A DNA stretch of 64,000 nucleotides from Chiridota heheva (GCA_020152595.1 JAIGNY010004270.1:62001-126000); one strand, 5' to 3'; shown: positions 14,294 to 25,641, numbered from the stretch's first letter. Made by a program: numbers and translations. Notes: generated from the letters alone by a model not told the origin.

Positions 14294-15559
14294 AATAACA
14301 ATTAAAAACAATATATAAAAAACGACCCCCTCTCCCCCAGTGTTCTGGTGTTTTGAACATGTGCCAATTCAGCATGACAGGAAAAATGGTGTCTTAAAAA
14401 ATAAAATAAAAGGGTGATAAAGCACCGTTAGTTTATGACAAGGGCATACATCTGTTCTTGGCGCCTATTTGAAAGTGTTTTTACACATCTTAAAGATGTT
14501 TAAAACATGGGGGTGGGTAAAACACTGCCAGTAAATTTCTTTGAATGAAACATGACCATGAGATTGCTTTGTTTTAAACTTTTAAATTTGAACTTCTAAA
14601 TAGTGTATCGAGCATGGCAGAAAAATCTCTCTGAGCTTGAATTCATCACTGATGAAAATGTTTTTCCATTTTAAGGGCGTGGCACGATCTAATTATTAGG
14701 GGTGTGTCCCTCTTATACCTACCTTGGTGACAACACTGACTCTCTGCGCAAACAACGGTTATCTAATAATTGTATTCACTTGGTTGGATTCGTGACCCAA
14801 GGTCATTAGACCGTATCAGCGATGAGCTGTGTTTATATATCATACGTAGCATGGCAGAGGCCCGAATTTCAACCACTTAAGGCACAAGTTTGCCTTCAGA
14901 AAACGTATGATGATCGGTTCGGGATATGTGGCGTTGGTTTGTTGTGTTTTCGGTAAAATCATATCACAGTTTTGGTAAATTAGAAATGTCCGCGACTGAC
15001 CCGAATTTCAATTACGGTGTGCTAAACATGCCTACCCAGAAGGTGCACTAGTAAAACGCACAATGTCCGATCGTCCTTACAAAATCAATACAAACTTCAA
15101 TTAATTGTTATTCTTAATTGCACAATCAACTAACGAAGCATTTAATTAGTAAAAATGGAGTTTAGCTAACAATTGACTTTTGCATACCACATGCAGACAC
15201 ATACGGACTTAACGTTCGCCGTAACGCGCAAAGCTTTATTTTCACTCGTGTAAAAAAAAGTCTCGCTAATCTTTTAAGAATTTCTATTTCTTTTTCATAG
15301 TAAGTTATTTTGAGCTTCGTTTTGTTTTCATTCATTCCCAACCGACAAGTACCAAATAATCAGGTTTTTGGTGAATCTGACGACGTTATCCCGTTAAAGA
15401 GGATAATCCTACTCTTGAAAATATTAGTTCAAATGTTCATTTTTACAATTCTTTAACTATCCAAAACTATTGTAGCTGTTATGATATCAACGAACTGAAC
15501 TCCAAAACCGGTAACGAATTTTTTTCACTACTAGACGTCAATTCAAGGTTTAGGTAAAC
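14294..15559. other. Unassigned non-coding stretch
   Basis: No long open frame, tandem repeat or recognisable element was seen. Two short matching pieces (cccgaatttcaa, near 14862 and 15000) hint at old repeat material. The last 200 bases may belong to the degraded 5' part of the LINE that follows. Confidence 0.5.
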
Positions 15560-15728
15560 AATTTAACAAATTGTATACTTTAGTAAACTCGCTCCGGAAC
15601 ACTTTTACTTGTATTGGTGTATCTGAAACCTGGATAAAAGACGATACTCCTACTAATCTCTTTCAAATCTCTAGCTAACTCATTTTGTACTAAGATCACG
15701 TTCAAATAGGCGTGGTGAGAGCTTTGCC

Positions 15729-16274
15729 TTGTATGTTAATAATGCTTATGCCTATTCAATCAGGCATGATCTTACTGTTTTCAAAAAGGGTTGTTACGAG
15801 CCACTATTCATTGAAATTGACTCACCGGGAGAAATCATTAGTACCTTGATTGGTATCATATACATTGATAATTATTGGTATTATTCTCATGAGTGTAATT
15901 TTACTGAATTGATGGATAATTTTGGAAATGTTATAGCCATTATATACAATGAAGGTAAACCATGTTATCTTTTTGGAGACTTTAATATAAACTTACTTGA
16001 GTCACGTAGCAATAACATTGCACAGTTTGTTAATACTGCTGCCGCTTCTTTCTTTAGATCTTTAAATGACCGTCCTACCAGAACTTCAACACATACACAA
16101 TCATCATCATTGCTTGACAATATTTTTACGAATGCTACTGATATGATTTCTTTGAGCGGTGTTTTATGGCATGATATTTCTAACCATTTCCCGGTCTTTT
16201 GTCTAACTTTCCATAAACTTACTCCATATGATAAAACGAAATATGTCTCCAGCAAGTTCAGATACATTTATTAA
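15729..16274 (+). pseudogene. LINE endonuclease domain fragment
   Basis: An open stretch of 181 codons reads through the second half of an exonuclease-endonuclease-phosphatase fold. GDFNINLL lies near residue 83, DRPTRTSTHTQSSSLLDNIFTN near 113-134, and DISNHFPVFC near 149-158. The Asp/Asn and the terminal Asp/His pair are the family's metal-binding and catalytic positions; the last one reads SNHFP where family members usually have SDHxP, so one key Asp is replaced by Asn. The N-terminal half (ending SETWIKDD near 15640) is upstream in another frame, broken by stops. In the intact family this enzyme nicks target DNA to prime reverse transcription. This copy cannot be functional. Confidence 0.85.
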
Positions 16275-16900
16275 TATTCTTTCTTTGGAAACTTGGAGTG
16301 ACGTTTTTGACAGTTCCGATCCTGACAATTCGTACCATAGTTTCATTTCTATTTATTCCAAACATTACAATATTTGCTTTCTATTAGTAAAGGCCAGTAA
16401 CCGCTCACCAAGAAAAGATTGGTGTACTTCTGGTATCGTGAATTCATGTCGTACTAAAGACAAGTTTTATAGAAAAAAATACATCAATAGACCAAGTCAC
16501 GAAAACCGTGAGAATTACATAAGATTTAGGAATAAGTTTAATTGTGTTATTAGGATTGCCAAGAGAACATTTAATTTTTTGATGCATTTTCAACGTCAGT
16601 CACAAAAGTACATGGGACTGTATAAATTCACTTATCAATAACAAAACTTCCACTTCGTCTGTTACTTCCTTGAAATTTGATAACAATTGTCTTTGTAACC
16701 CACGTGACATTTTTAATGCTTTTAATGATTACTTTATAAATATTGGACCAAATTTGGCTCATAATATCCCGGATGGTGCACAAAATCCGATTGATTATAT
16801 GCCTCAAGCTAACGCTAGTTCTTTCTTTACGATGCCTACAGACGAAGTGGAGGTTTTAAACTGTATTTCTGTAGTTATCATACGATATTAGTCCTAAAGT
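16228..16900 (+). pseudogene. LINE linker and start of reverse transcriptase, broken
   Basis: Two open pieces (ending at 16641 and 16891) in different frames match the region between endonuclease and RT of CR1-type elements. The first is basic and ends in an IRIAKRTF-like stretch. The second has FNDYFINIGPNLAHNIPDG, a wording typical of the pre-RT segment (compare the common FxxIGpxLA). A frameshift separates them at about 16620-16670. No start codon of its own is expected, because this is internal to ORF2. Confidence 0.75.
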
Positions 16901-17515
16901 TGTTACATTATTTGGTTTTGCTATTTGTAAGCCTCTTATGCATATTACCAATTGTTCATTTATTCAGGGAATAGTCCCCTCTAATTTGAAGATAGTTCGT
17001 GTAGTTCCAGTATTTAAAGAGTGGTACTCGTGATAGCGTTAGTAATTATAGGCCTATATCCGTCTAACCTTGTTTTTCAAAGATTTTTGTAAAACTTGTT
17101 TTTAATCGTCTATATTCTTTTTAATGAAACATTCTCTATTATATGATTATCAGTTTGGTGTTATGCCTCAAAGGAACAGGTCTCAGGCTATTTTAAGTCT
17201 GGTAGATTATGTTATCAATTCCTTTGAACATAAGTGTATAGCTGCTGGAATATTTTTAGATCTTTCCAAGGCTTTTAATACGCTTAACCATTCAATTCTT
17301 TGAAACAAGCTTAATAATTATAGTATTAGGGTGGCTGCATTATCTTGGTTTATTAATTACATTCATAACATATTTCAATATATTTCTTTATCCGGTGTTC
17401 ATTCTTCCTAGCAGACTATTCACTGCGGTGTTCCCCAGGGTTCTATTCTTGGACCCCTATTGTTCTTAATTCATATAAACAATCTCCCAAATGTTACTTC
17501 CAAATTCCATTTTAT
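16901..17515 (+). pseudogene. LINE reverse transcriptase core (motifs 1-4), broken
   Basis: In shifting frames this reads as the RT fingers and palm: PLMHITNCSFIQGIVPSNLK, then the YRPIS-type motif at about 17045, DYQFGVMPQRNRSQAIL, AAGIFLDLSKAFNTLNHSIL (the first catalytic Asp block), and HCGVPQGSILGPLLFLIHIN. It runs directly into the YADD motif at 17520, where the tandem amplification starts. Stops (for example near 17035 and 17410) show it is dead. Confidence 0.85.
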
Positions 17516-19440
17516 TTTGTATGCAGACGATACCAGTCTACTTCATAAAGTTTGTATGCAGACGATACCAGTCTACTTCATAAAGTTTGTATGCAGACGA
17601 TACCAGTCTACTTCATAAAGTTTGTATGCAGACGATACCAGTCTACTTCATAAAGTTTGTATGCAGACGATACCAGTCTACTTCATAAAGTTTGTATGCA
17701 GACAATACCAGTCTACTTCATAAAGTTTGTATGCAGACGATACCAGTCTACTTCATAAAGTTTGTATGCAGACGATACCAATCTACTTCATAAAGTTTGT
17801 ATGCAGACGATACCAGTCTACTTCATAAAGTTTGTATGCAGACGATACCAGTCTACTTCATAAAGTTTGTATGCAGACGATACCAGTCTACTTCATAAAG
17901 TTTGTATGCAGACGATACCAGTCTACTTCATAAAGTTTGTATGCAGACGATACCAGTCTACTTCATAAAGTTTGTATGCAGACGATACCAGTCTACTTCA
18001 TAAAGTTTGTATGCAGACGATGCCAGTCTACTTCATAAAGTTTGTATGCAGACGATACCAGTCTACTTCATAAAGTTTGTATGCAGACGATACCAGTCTA
18101 CTTCATAAAGTTTGTATGCAGACGATACCAGTCTACTTCATAAAGTTTGTATGCAGACGATACCAGTCTACTTCATAAAGTTTGTATGCAGACGATACCA
18201 GTCTACTTCATAAAGTTTGTATGCAGACGATACCAATCTACTTCATAAAGTTTGTATGCAGACGATACCAGTCTACTTCATAAAGTTTGTATGCAGACGA
18301 TACCAGTCTACTTCATAAAGTTTGTATGCAGACGATACCAGTCTACTTCATAAAGTTTGTATGCAGACGATACCAGTCTACTTCATAAAGTTTGTATGCA
18401 GACGATACCAGTCTACTTCATAAAGTTTGTATGCAGACGATACCAGTCTACTTCATAAAGTTTGTATGCAGACGATACCAGTCTACTTCATAAAGTTTGT
18501 ATGCAGACGATACCAGTCTACTTCATAAAGTTTGTATGCAGACGATACCAGTCTACTTCATAAAGTTTGTATGCAGACTATACCAGTCTACTTCATAAAG
18601 TTTGTATGCAGACGATACCAGTCTACTTCATAAAGTTTGTATGCAGACGATACCAGTCTACTTCATAAAGTTTGTATGCAGACGATACCAGTCTACTTCA
18701 TAAAGTTTGTATGCAGACGATACCAGTCTACTTCATAAAGTTTGTATGCAGACGATACCAGTCTACTTCATAAAGTTTGTATGCAGACGATACCAATCTA
18801 CTTCATAAAGTTTGTATGCAAACGATACCAGTCTACTTCATAAAGTTTGTATGCAGACGATACCAGTCTACTTCATAAAGTTTGTATGCAGACGATACCA
18901 GTCTACTTCATAAAGTTTGTATGCAGACGATACCAGTCTACTTCATAAAGTTTGTATGCAGACGATACCAATCTACTTCATAAAGTTTGTATGCAGACGA
19001 TACCAGTCTACTTCATAAAGTTTGTATGCAGACGATACCAGTCTACTTCATAAAGTTTGTATGCAGACGATACCAGTCTACTTCATAAAGTTTGTATGCA
19101 GACGATACCAGTCTACTTCATAAAGTTTGTATGCAGACGATACCAGTCTACTTCATAAAGTTTGTATGCAGACGATACCAGTCTACTTCATAAAGTTTGT
19201 ATGCAGACGATACCAGTCTACTTCACAAAGTTTGTATGCAGACGATACCAGTCTACTTCATAAAGTTTGTATGCAGACGATACCAGTCTACTTCATAAAG
19301 TTTGTATGCAGACGATACCAGTCTACTTCATAAAGTTTGTATGCAGACGATACCAGTCTACTTCATAAAGTTTGTATGCAGACGATACCAGTCTACTTCA
19401 TAAAGTTTGTATGCAGACGATACCAATCTACTTCATAAAG
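17516..19440 (+). repeat. 35-bp minisatellite, exactly 55 copies, made from the RT YADD codons
   Basis: The unit runs from tttgtatgcagac to cttcataaag, and 1925 bp divided by 35 gives exactly 55 copies with no length variants seen. One frame of one unit reads YADDTSLLHK, the catalytic motif of the surrounding reverse transcriptase. The next frames read VCMQTIPVYFIK and FVCRRYQSTS followed by a stop (tcataa). Variants are rare single bases: gtc/atc after tacca, a gac to aac change near 18830, an a to g near 18022, and cataaag to cacaaag near 19225. Near identity suggests recent amplification. The real copy number could differ from the assembled one. Confidence 0.97.
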
Positions 19441-20240
19441 GCCACGACATCAATACTATAGTCAACGATATTAATATTGAAACCCCCCAAATTACTTCTT
19501 GGTTTAGGCTCAATAAACTTTACCTAAATGCTAAAAAATCTACCACCATTATTTTTCGTCCTAAACAAAAACAATTCATATCTTCCGACCTTGACATTAT
19601 GATTGATAACACTTGGTTCCTTTCTCTCATTCTACAAAATTTCTTGGTGTAACCCTAGACGAAAATTTTACTTGGATTCCACATATTCAGAATATGTGTT
19701 ATACAGTTTATAAAGCCACTGGTATAATTCATCGCCTAAAGAACATTGTTCCATTAAAAACATTGCTACTTTGATATAATATTCTGATTTGACCTTTCTT
19801 ATCTTATTGTTGTATTGTTTGGGGTTATACTTACTCCACTCATATTAATAAGCTTCACATGCTACAAAAGAAGGTGCAATATGCAATATATGGTATTCCC
19901 TACAATAGTCATTCTAACTTTCTCTTCTGTAACGGTAATGCATTTACCATCTTTAAACTAGTCAAGTACTACACCATACTTTCATAATAATCTACCACGT
20001 AACTTCTCCAATTTGTTTCTTTCAACTAGTTCTTCTCATGATTACCATACCCGCCACGCTAAAAAAAAATCCATTCCCCGCTTTTCTTTAGCAAGTATTC
20101 AACATTATGTTAAATATTCTGCTATTGCAAATTGGAATTCCCTACCTACTTCTTTTATCTCCTCATTCTTGTATCCTCATTCAAACGTAAAGTACAACAT
20201 TACCTTCTCTGTAATAGAATCCTCTTCTGTTTCGGCAAAA
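19407..20240 (+). pseudogene. LINE reverse transcriptase thumb and C-terminal region, broken
   Basis: The last repeat unit supplies YADDTNLLHK, followed by INTIVNDINIETPQITSWFR and LNKLYLNAKKSTTIIF, the usual post-YADD helix and LNxxKS/T block. From 19640 in another frame come KFLGVTLDENFTWIPHI and ATGIIHRLKNIVPLKTL, then HTRHAKKK (20040-20070), IANWNSLPTSF and FKRKVQHYLL (about 20190-20210). This is the C-terminal end common to CR1-like LINEs. The 54 extra repeat copies add 1890 nt, divisible by three, so the two RT halves are still in register, although stops in the array block any read-through. Confidence 0.85.
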
Positions 20241-20408
20241 GAAGTTTACGGAGTAGGAGGTGGGATGTGGGGTTATCCCGTTTAAGATTGAGTAAAGAAG
20301 TAAAGACAGACTTAGAGTCTAAGAAAATTGCAAAGTTGCTGAGCGGGGAGTACTCAATAAAATTAAGGGCTTTTCTTTGTATGAATAGTTATTTTCGTTG
20401 TATGAAAA

Positions 20409-20487
20409 GTTCTTTTCTTAGTAAAACGTTCTTTTCTTGGTAAAAAGTTCTTTTCTTGGTAAAATGTTCTTTTCTTGGTATGAGAAG
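20409..20487. repeat. 19-bp tandem repeat, four copies
   Basis: Four copies of gttcttttcttggtaaaa(n) follow each other, with two weaker relatives just upstream (gttattttcgttgtatgaaaa). This is a small, young-looking repeat in the 5' flank of the host gene. Confidence 0.85.
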
Positions 20488-21229
20488 TTATCTTTGTATG
20501 AAAATTTAATACTCTTTTATGAAAAGTTCTCTGCAATCTAGTACACCGGTATGTAATCCAATAACTGATTTCCAGGAATTCGATTTTAACCGAGACTGCG
20601 GCGTGTTTGCATTCCTGGCTCTTGTATCTTACGATTGTTCTCTTAGTTTGCCATCTATCCGGAAATAGTCAATGATGAATGTGCTGGCAAAACTTGGAAA
20701 AACTTTTCCAAGAATTATGCATATTCATATCTATAGTGATTAGTGAAAATGGACTAGTCCTAAGCGCTTTAAGGGGCGTCTATACTTTACTATAATATTT
20801 GCCAATATTATGAAGTAAAAATACATAGTACCTGAATGATTAGAAGCAGTTTAAGTCGATTCATCAAAATATAAAAGTTACTTAACAAACGAATTTTTCT
20901 TCCTAAATTAGGAGGTTGAATAGCTTATGCCCTCCAGAAAATATACCCTCTAATGATATATATTGGCCTGTTGAAGTAAAATGAATATCTAACACAAGAC
21001 GTACTTGTAACTCGTGCGCTTGCGTCTACTGCTGTATTTTTGCTGTACTATAGGCTGCATAGACAACAAGGGCCCGCACAACGTACCGTGATTTATGGTT
21101 GTGGTTCGCCGTATCTGTTTTTTCTCTTTCTAATAAATTACTGTGTTACAACGCAAGGATACATGTCAACATTTTTGGACCTCTGTGATTTAATTGATAA
21201 GTAATCGTGCGACTAATAAAAAACCCAGC
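20488..21229 (+). promoter_or_regulatory. 5' flank of the host gene, promoter position not resolved
   Basis: This stretch lies between the LINE tail and the first coding exon. No TATA box at a convincing place and no clear initiator can be named. An in-frame stop (taa, 21191-21193) sits 36 bases before the chosen ATG, so the coding start is bounded. The untranslated leader and promoter must fall here or in an upstream non-coding exon. Otherwise nothing was recognised. Confidence 0.35.
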
Positions 21230-21408
21230 ATGATGCGGCCTAAACCTGAAGTCAAGAAGTGGATTTTCCTAACGTTACCTTTAGTGTTGATCATTTTCGG
21301 TTTTGCGAAAAATGGTTCTTGTTCTTCTGATTACAGTTACAGTGATTACAATGTTGGCAGAAACTATCCTGAATCCATACCCGAGACTTCCCAACCCGAC
21401 TTTCCAAG
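21230..21408 (+). CDS. Exon 1 of an alpha-2-macroglobulin/TEP-family gene (signal peptide)
   Basis: The first ATG after the in-frame stop (taa, 21191-21193) is at 21230, with a second ATG directly after it. It encodes a basic start (MMRPKPEVKKW), a strong hydrophobic core (IFLTLPLVLIIFGF) and a likely cleavage area near NGSCS: a clear secretory signal. A Tyr/Ser/Asp-rich stretch follows (about residues 32-60). The exon ends AG at 21408 before a strong donor (gtaagtaacg) in phase 2. Joined to the acceptor at 45858, the split codon becomes AGC (Ser), and the frame runs into the macroglobulin region. Assignment to the same gene rests on strand, phase, signal peptide and the lack of any better partner. 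No RNA evidence is available, and a further small exon inside the 24-kb intron cannot be excluded. Confidence 0.7.
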
Positions 21409-21580
21409 GTAAGTAACGTTAAGCTAGTAGGCCTAGTTCTAGATCCAATTAGTTCCTGTGTTCAGTTGTTTGGTCAGCAGGTATACAGGCTCACTTTCGC
21501 GAAATACCTCTTTCAAGTTTACATAGGCCCCTAAATGTTTTAGATCACTTCGTTTTTATGCGCTGATTATGTTGGGATTC

Positions 21581-21612
21581 GGAGGGGGAAGGGGGAGGGG
21601 GGGGGGGGGGGG
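21581..21612 (+). repeat. Poly-G tract
   Basis: A run of G interrupted by a few A (about 32 bp) lies just inside intron 1. Long G tracts are prone to length error in assemblies and can form quadruplexes. Confidence 0.9.
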
Positions 21613-21624
21613 TAGGATATTTTG

Positions 21625-22075
21625 CAGACTACCCTTATAAATCTAGTGTAAAAAACTTGCTTCATAAATTAAATTGGCCCCTGCTTAAAACAAGAAGATA
21701 CAACACCCGGCTACATATTCTATATCAAATCAATAACAATCTTGTCGCCATCAATAAAAATGAACTTATCCCCACCGTCAGAACTAATACAAGAAATAAT
21801 CATGACCTTAATTTCCAGGTTCCCTATGCTAAAAAGAATGTATATAAACACTCTTTCTTCCCTCACACACTAAAGAATTGAAATGCTTTACTGTCAGACA
21901 TTGTCATGCACCAAAGTCTCAACTGTTTCAAAGCTAAACTTACTAACACTTGTATTGCCAAATAGTTTTTTAAATATTTTTTACTCATACTTTTTACGCT
22001 CGGTTGGCGTTCATGTCCTCTTGAAGGATTTTGGCGACTTAATCGATTCAGATTCAGATATTAACAATTGAATTG
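21625..22075 (+). pseudogene. 5'-truncated CR1-type LINE, C-terminal fragment
   Basis: In one frame it reads LHKLNWPLLKTRRYNTRLHI, then LYQINNNLVAINKNELIPTV, TRNNHDLNFQVPYAKKNVYK and HSFFPHTLKN. After a stop comes NALLSDIVMHQSLNCFKAKL. This is the typical C-terminal wording of CR1-like elements (RR, tRxxh, vpxaxxxxykxSFFPrTixxWN, then FKxxL). It begins shortly after the poly-G tract and lacks endonuclease and RT, as expected for a 5'-truncated insertion. Stops follow WN and occur after 21960. It is the same class as the large element upstream of exon 1 but not an obvious copy of it. Confidence 0.8.
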
Positions 22076-22792
22076 GCTAAAGCTTGAAACTATAAAATTC
22101 GGAATAAATGAAATTTAAATGTTGAAATATCCTATCTTTATTAAACAAAATTTAAATCTGAAAAATTGAATTTTACAAGTTTAAAAATCAAAACCAACAA
22201 AAAAAACGAAACTTCATCTGAAAAGAATTCAATTAAACAAATAAACACCTAAATAGTGTTAAATTAAATTGTTAAACATAACTCTATATTTACGATTATT
22301 TCAAAATATGATACGTTAAAAAAGCAAAACGATTAAACATTGAAAAACTCAAAAAGTTGTAATATTGAAAATCTGAAACTTTTATAGGCAGAAAACTTAA
22401 AAAAGTCAAAAGTTGAAAATGTCAAAAGATGAAATCCTCATAAGCTGAAAACCTCATAAGTTGAAAACCTCATCAGTTGAAAATCTCAACAGCTGAGAAA
22501 ATAAGATGAATCAAAGAGAAGATAAAATAATGGGAAAAGAATATAAAGTATCAACTGGAAGAGAAGATAAATCATCGAAGGGGCGCAGGTTCTCCTGCTC
22601 TTTTATTGTGAATACTGAAATACGTTGCGTTTGGTCCCGGTATGAGTGCAGAATATTTACCCCGAGAATGCCTCTTCGGCGTGTTTAGGATTAAACCTAC
22701 CTTTTCACTGCTGGATTGAACTGCATGGTACATGGTATGCATGCACATACGGTAAAAGTAAAGATCTAGAGCAGCATAGAGTATGTGCATTT
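22076..22792. other. A-rich stretch with short imperfect repeats
   Basis: 22085-22500 is very A-rich and carries a loose 17-18-bp repeat (cctcataagttgaaaa and relatives, clearest at 22435-22495). The remainder has no recognisable content; the open frames of 60-77 codons here lack any family signature. Confidence 0.55.
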
Positions 22793-23153
22793 GACGTCGC
22801 ACCACTCAGCTGGATTCCTCTTGGGTACGAGTATATATGTGCATTAGATGTCGCACCACTTTGCTGGATTCCTCTTGGGTACAAGTATATATGTGCATTA
22901 GATGTCGCACCACTTTGCTGGATCCCTCTTGGGTACGAGTATATATGTGCATTAAATGTTGTACCACTCGGCTGGGTTCCTCTTGGGTACGAGTATATAT
23001 GTGCATTAGATGTCGCACCACTTTGCTGGATCCCTCTTGGGTACAAGTATATATGTGCATTAGATGTCGTACCACTCGGCTGGGTTCCTCTTGGGTACGA
23101 GTATATATGTGCATTAGATGTCACACCACTCAGCTGGATTCCTCTTGGGTACT
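22793..23153. repeat. 54-bp minisatellite, about 6.7 copies
   Basis: Units start at 22793, 22847, 22901, 22955, 23009, 23063 and 23117 (partial). Each has accactttgctggat, cctcttgggtac and a gtatatatgtgcatta segment. From about 22901 two variants alternate (tttgctggatccc and cggctgggttcc), giving a 108-bp higher-order pattern. Since 54 is 18 codons, frames on both strands stay open (for example ICALDVAPLCWIPLGYEY), but there is no start context or sign of protein selection, so I do not call a gene. Confidence 0.93.
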
Positions 23154-23180
23154 GGAAGTAAGTTTTGGGGCATTGGGGCT

Positions 23181-23673
23181 GGGCAATTCCAGAAAGTATG
23201 TGAAGATGAGGGTCAGTGACAGGGATTGGGGTTAGGGGTGGGTAAAATGACCAGGATTGGGATTAGGGGTGGTGGATGGGTAAAATGACCCGGATTGGGA
23301 TTGAGGTGAGTGGGTGGGTGGGTTAGCTCGCTGGGATTGGGGGTGACTGGGTGGGTGGGTTAGCTCGCTGGGATTGGGGGTGGGTGTGGGTTAGCTCGCT
23401 GGGATTGGGATTGGGGGTGGGTAGGTGAGTTAGCTCGCTAGAATTAGGGTAAGTGGGTGGGTTACCTTACTAGGATTAGGGGTGGGTGGGTGGGTTAGCT
23501 CACTGGGATTAGGGGTGGTGGGTGGGTTAGCTCATTGGGATTGGGGATGGGTGGGTGGGTTAGCTCACTGGGATTGGGGGTAGGTGGGTGGGTTAGCTCG
23601 CTGGGATTGGGGGTGGGTGGGTACAAGTGGTATGTCACTGACCCCCCTGTTCACATATTTTCTGGAATTGCCC
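23181..23673. mobile_element. Inverted-repeat-bounded G-rich minisatellite (fold-back/MITE-like)
   Basis: A 40-bp arm at 23181-23220 (gggcaattccagaaa...ggtcagtgac) is matched in reverse complement at 23634-23673, 36 of 40 identical. Between the arms lies about 410 bp of G-rich tandem repeat, made of variants of gggattgggggtggg and tgggtgggttagctc with roughly 30-45 bp spacing. The paired ends suggest a non-autonomous element whose interior grew by tandem amplification. The + strand has many closely spaced runs of three or more G. Confidence 0.8.
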
Positions 23674-24195
23674 ATTGCCAACTGTACACAAATTATGCAT
23701 ATGGACAATGTGAAAAGCATATACACTTTTAGTAATCGAAAACAAAATAGAAAATACAAAAATAGATATTTTCTAAATGCAAAATAACCAGAAAGGAATG
23801 TTTTTTATTTGAGCAATAATCCGTTTGGATTAATATGCCAACATGGGAGGCAAACCAAGAGAGTATTTTGCTGTGCGCTCTTTGCTTGTTTACAGTTCCT
23901 TGATCAGTGATTGATAATCTCCTGCACTGTACGCAGATTCTGTTGGTGCACATACTCTATTGGCCTATTATTATATTTCTCTGGAAGGCATTCAGACTTT
24001 CAGTAATCATTATCTTTGCGCTCTGGGTGTGTCAAAGATCCCCCCGGGAGAGGGACTGCTAAAATGCCATATTCAACCCCCAATTTGTTATAGCCATAAA
24101 TGTGATTAGTTGAAATATCAAATGAATCATAGAAAACAGAGATGTTGGAATTTTGTATTCATATCGACTGAATTATCATTAATTTTGGACCTAAT
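23674..24195. other. Unassigned intron sequence
   Basis: Nothing beyond short incidental frames. It contains gggagagggactgctaaaat near 24050, with no recognisable element. Confidence 0.5.
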
Positions 24196-24270
24196 GATCC
24201 AACCTCTCAGGCACAATTTGACCCTCATTGTTGCGGTGCCATTAAGCCCTCATCAAACAAACAAACAAAT
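24196..24270 (+). mobile_element. 3'-terminal fragment of an I/Jockey-type LINE
   Basis: 75 bp containing aacctctcaggcacaatttg, then ttgttgcggtgccattaagc, ending in a (caaa)n tail. The same 3' tail occurs at 28411-28481, 57691-57750 (on a long copy) and 63606-63652. It is extremely 5'-truncated. Confidence 0.75.
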
Positions 24271-25641
24271 ATTTTAGACCGAAACTCTTCCAGTTTGCAG
24301 CAATAATCCTCAATTGAAATTTCCAAATGATCTAGGTCAAAAAATCTAAGTTCAATTTTGAACCATAAATCCCTAATTTTGGGATTAAAGTTGATGAACC
24401 TAAAATCTTCAATTTTTGACCAAAAATTTACAATTTTGGACAAAAAGACTTGATATTTGGATCAAAACCTTTAATTTTTGACCAACTATTCTGAGTTTCG
24501 GAAATTTTCGGCCAGGGGAAAATTGTCCACCTGCTACTCTTCCATCTCCCTTTAGCTAAGTGACTGGTCACTATAAATTCATCAAATTCATTAGGGCCAT
24601 GATTTGCCAACCAATTTTTACTAATTTTTTTGATTTTCTGTATGCAAAAGCATGTAAGAGAAAAGACTAAGAAAGTTACCTTGTAGGCCTATATTTGGTA
24701 TTGCCAAGTCAAGACCTCCAAACATATATATTTTTACCTCTAAATAGGGCTGGCTAGCCATCCTATTCACCCCAGTGGCGTAGGAATCAGAAGCCAAGGT
24801 CCCTCCCCCCTAATAATTGTATTGGGGGTCAGTACCATTTTCCCCCCTGCAATAATAAAGGTCTAACGAATTGATTTTGAAGAGTCAGATTCCATGGCAT
24901 CTTCTCTTCTGCATTTTTCAAGAAATCTTCTGCACTTTTTGAAAAATTTTCTTCAAATTTCGGGATATTTTCCTTAAAATTTTGGAAAATTTCCCAAAAA
25001 TAAAGGAAATTTCCCAAGATCATATTTTCATATTAGGAATTTGATCTTCATTTTCATTCATTCTTACCATAATTTTACGCTCCCCCATTTTACAAATAGT
25101 TTTATTGTGATAAGAGACTTGTAGGTTATATTTTTGCAGTTCTTCATATGTCAAAAATCTTCAATCTAACTCCCTAGATACACTTATCTGGAAGTTTAGA
25201 CTTTTACTCAGCTGTGCACTTATTTCTAGTCCCTGAATGCATGATTGGATTACTTTCTACACCAATGACGACGACGCAGGTGACCTGTGCACATTCTTTA
25301 CACCGAACAGGTGATGTGAATGTGCGCTGGAATGTTAAGGCCTTAGAAATAGGTCAATGCCACATGCGCGCAAAAAAGTTATTTCCGAGGTAAATATTAT
25401 TTCAGCCTTTTGCAGCTTTTCCACTTGTCAGGTTGTCGTCTTTTGGCAAAGTATTAACTTCAATAGTTTTCAAATTCTCAATTCGTTTAAGTTTTTAGGA
25501 TTCAACTTTTATGGGATTTCAATTATTCAAAGTTTCAAGTCTATTAGTTTTCATTGTGCATCCTATTTTCAAATTATTGCAAATTTCAAATTACATTAAG
25601 ATTTTTTAAAGTGGATTTGTTTTGGTTTCATTTGGTTCTTG
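24271..25641. other. AT-rich intron sequence without recognised genes
   Basis: 24290-24510 and 24900-25020 carry loose repeats of aattttggac/aatttttgac and ggaaatttccc type words; the second resembles 28560-28680 and 45550-45650. Near 24774 the words agtggcgtaggaatcag and nearby C runs look like a decayed terminal repeat. No coding signal was seen. Confidence 0.5.

Larger units (their letters stand above)
15560..20240 (+). mobile_element. Non-LTR retrotransposon of CR1 type, decayed, with an internal minisatellite
   Basis: This is the relic of one LINE ORF2 in its normal order: apurinic-type endonuclease (about 15600-16210), linker (16243-16900), reverse transcriptase (about 16900-19650) and C-terminal region (to about 20230, ending FKRKVQHYLL). 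Motifs visible in shifting frames include CIGVSETWIKDD, GDFNINLL, SSLLDNIFTN, HDISNHFPVF, CGVPQGSILGPLLFL and LYADDTSLLHK. The order and wording fit CR1-group elements (CR1/Crack/Daphne-like); the exact clade needs a tree. There are many stops and frameshifts. Within the catalytic YADD region it holds 55 tandem 35-bp copies. The element lies just 5' of the host gene's first exon, in the same orientation. Confidence 0.88.

Noticed and set aside
17516..19440. CRISPR-like array
   Set aside because: Units are contiguous with no spacers, the unit is a piece of the surrounding RT gene, and the DNA is eukaryotic.
22646..23235. Protein genes of 132-171 codons on + and 102-139 codons on -
   Set aside because: All are different frames of the same 54-bp minisatellite, whose length is a multiple of three.
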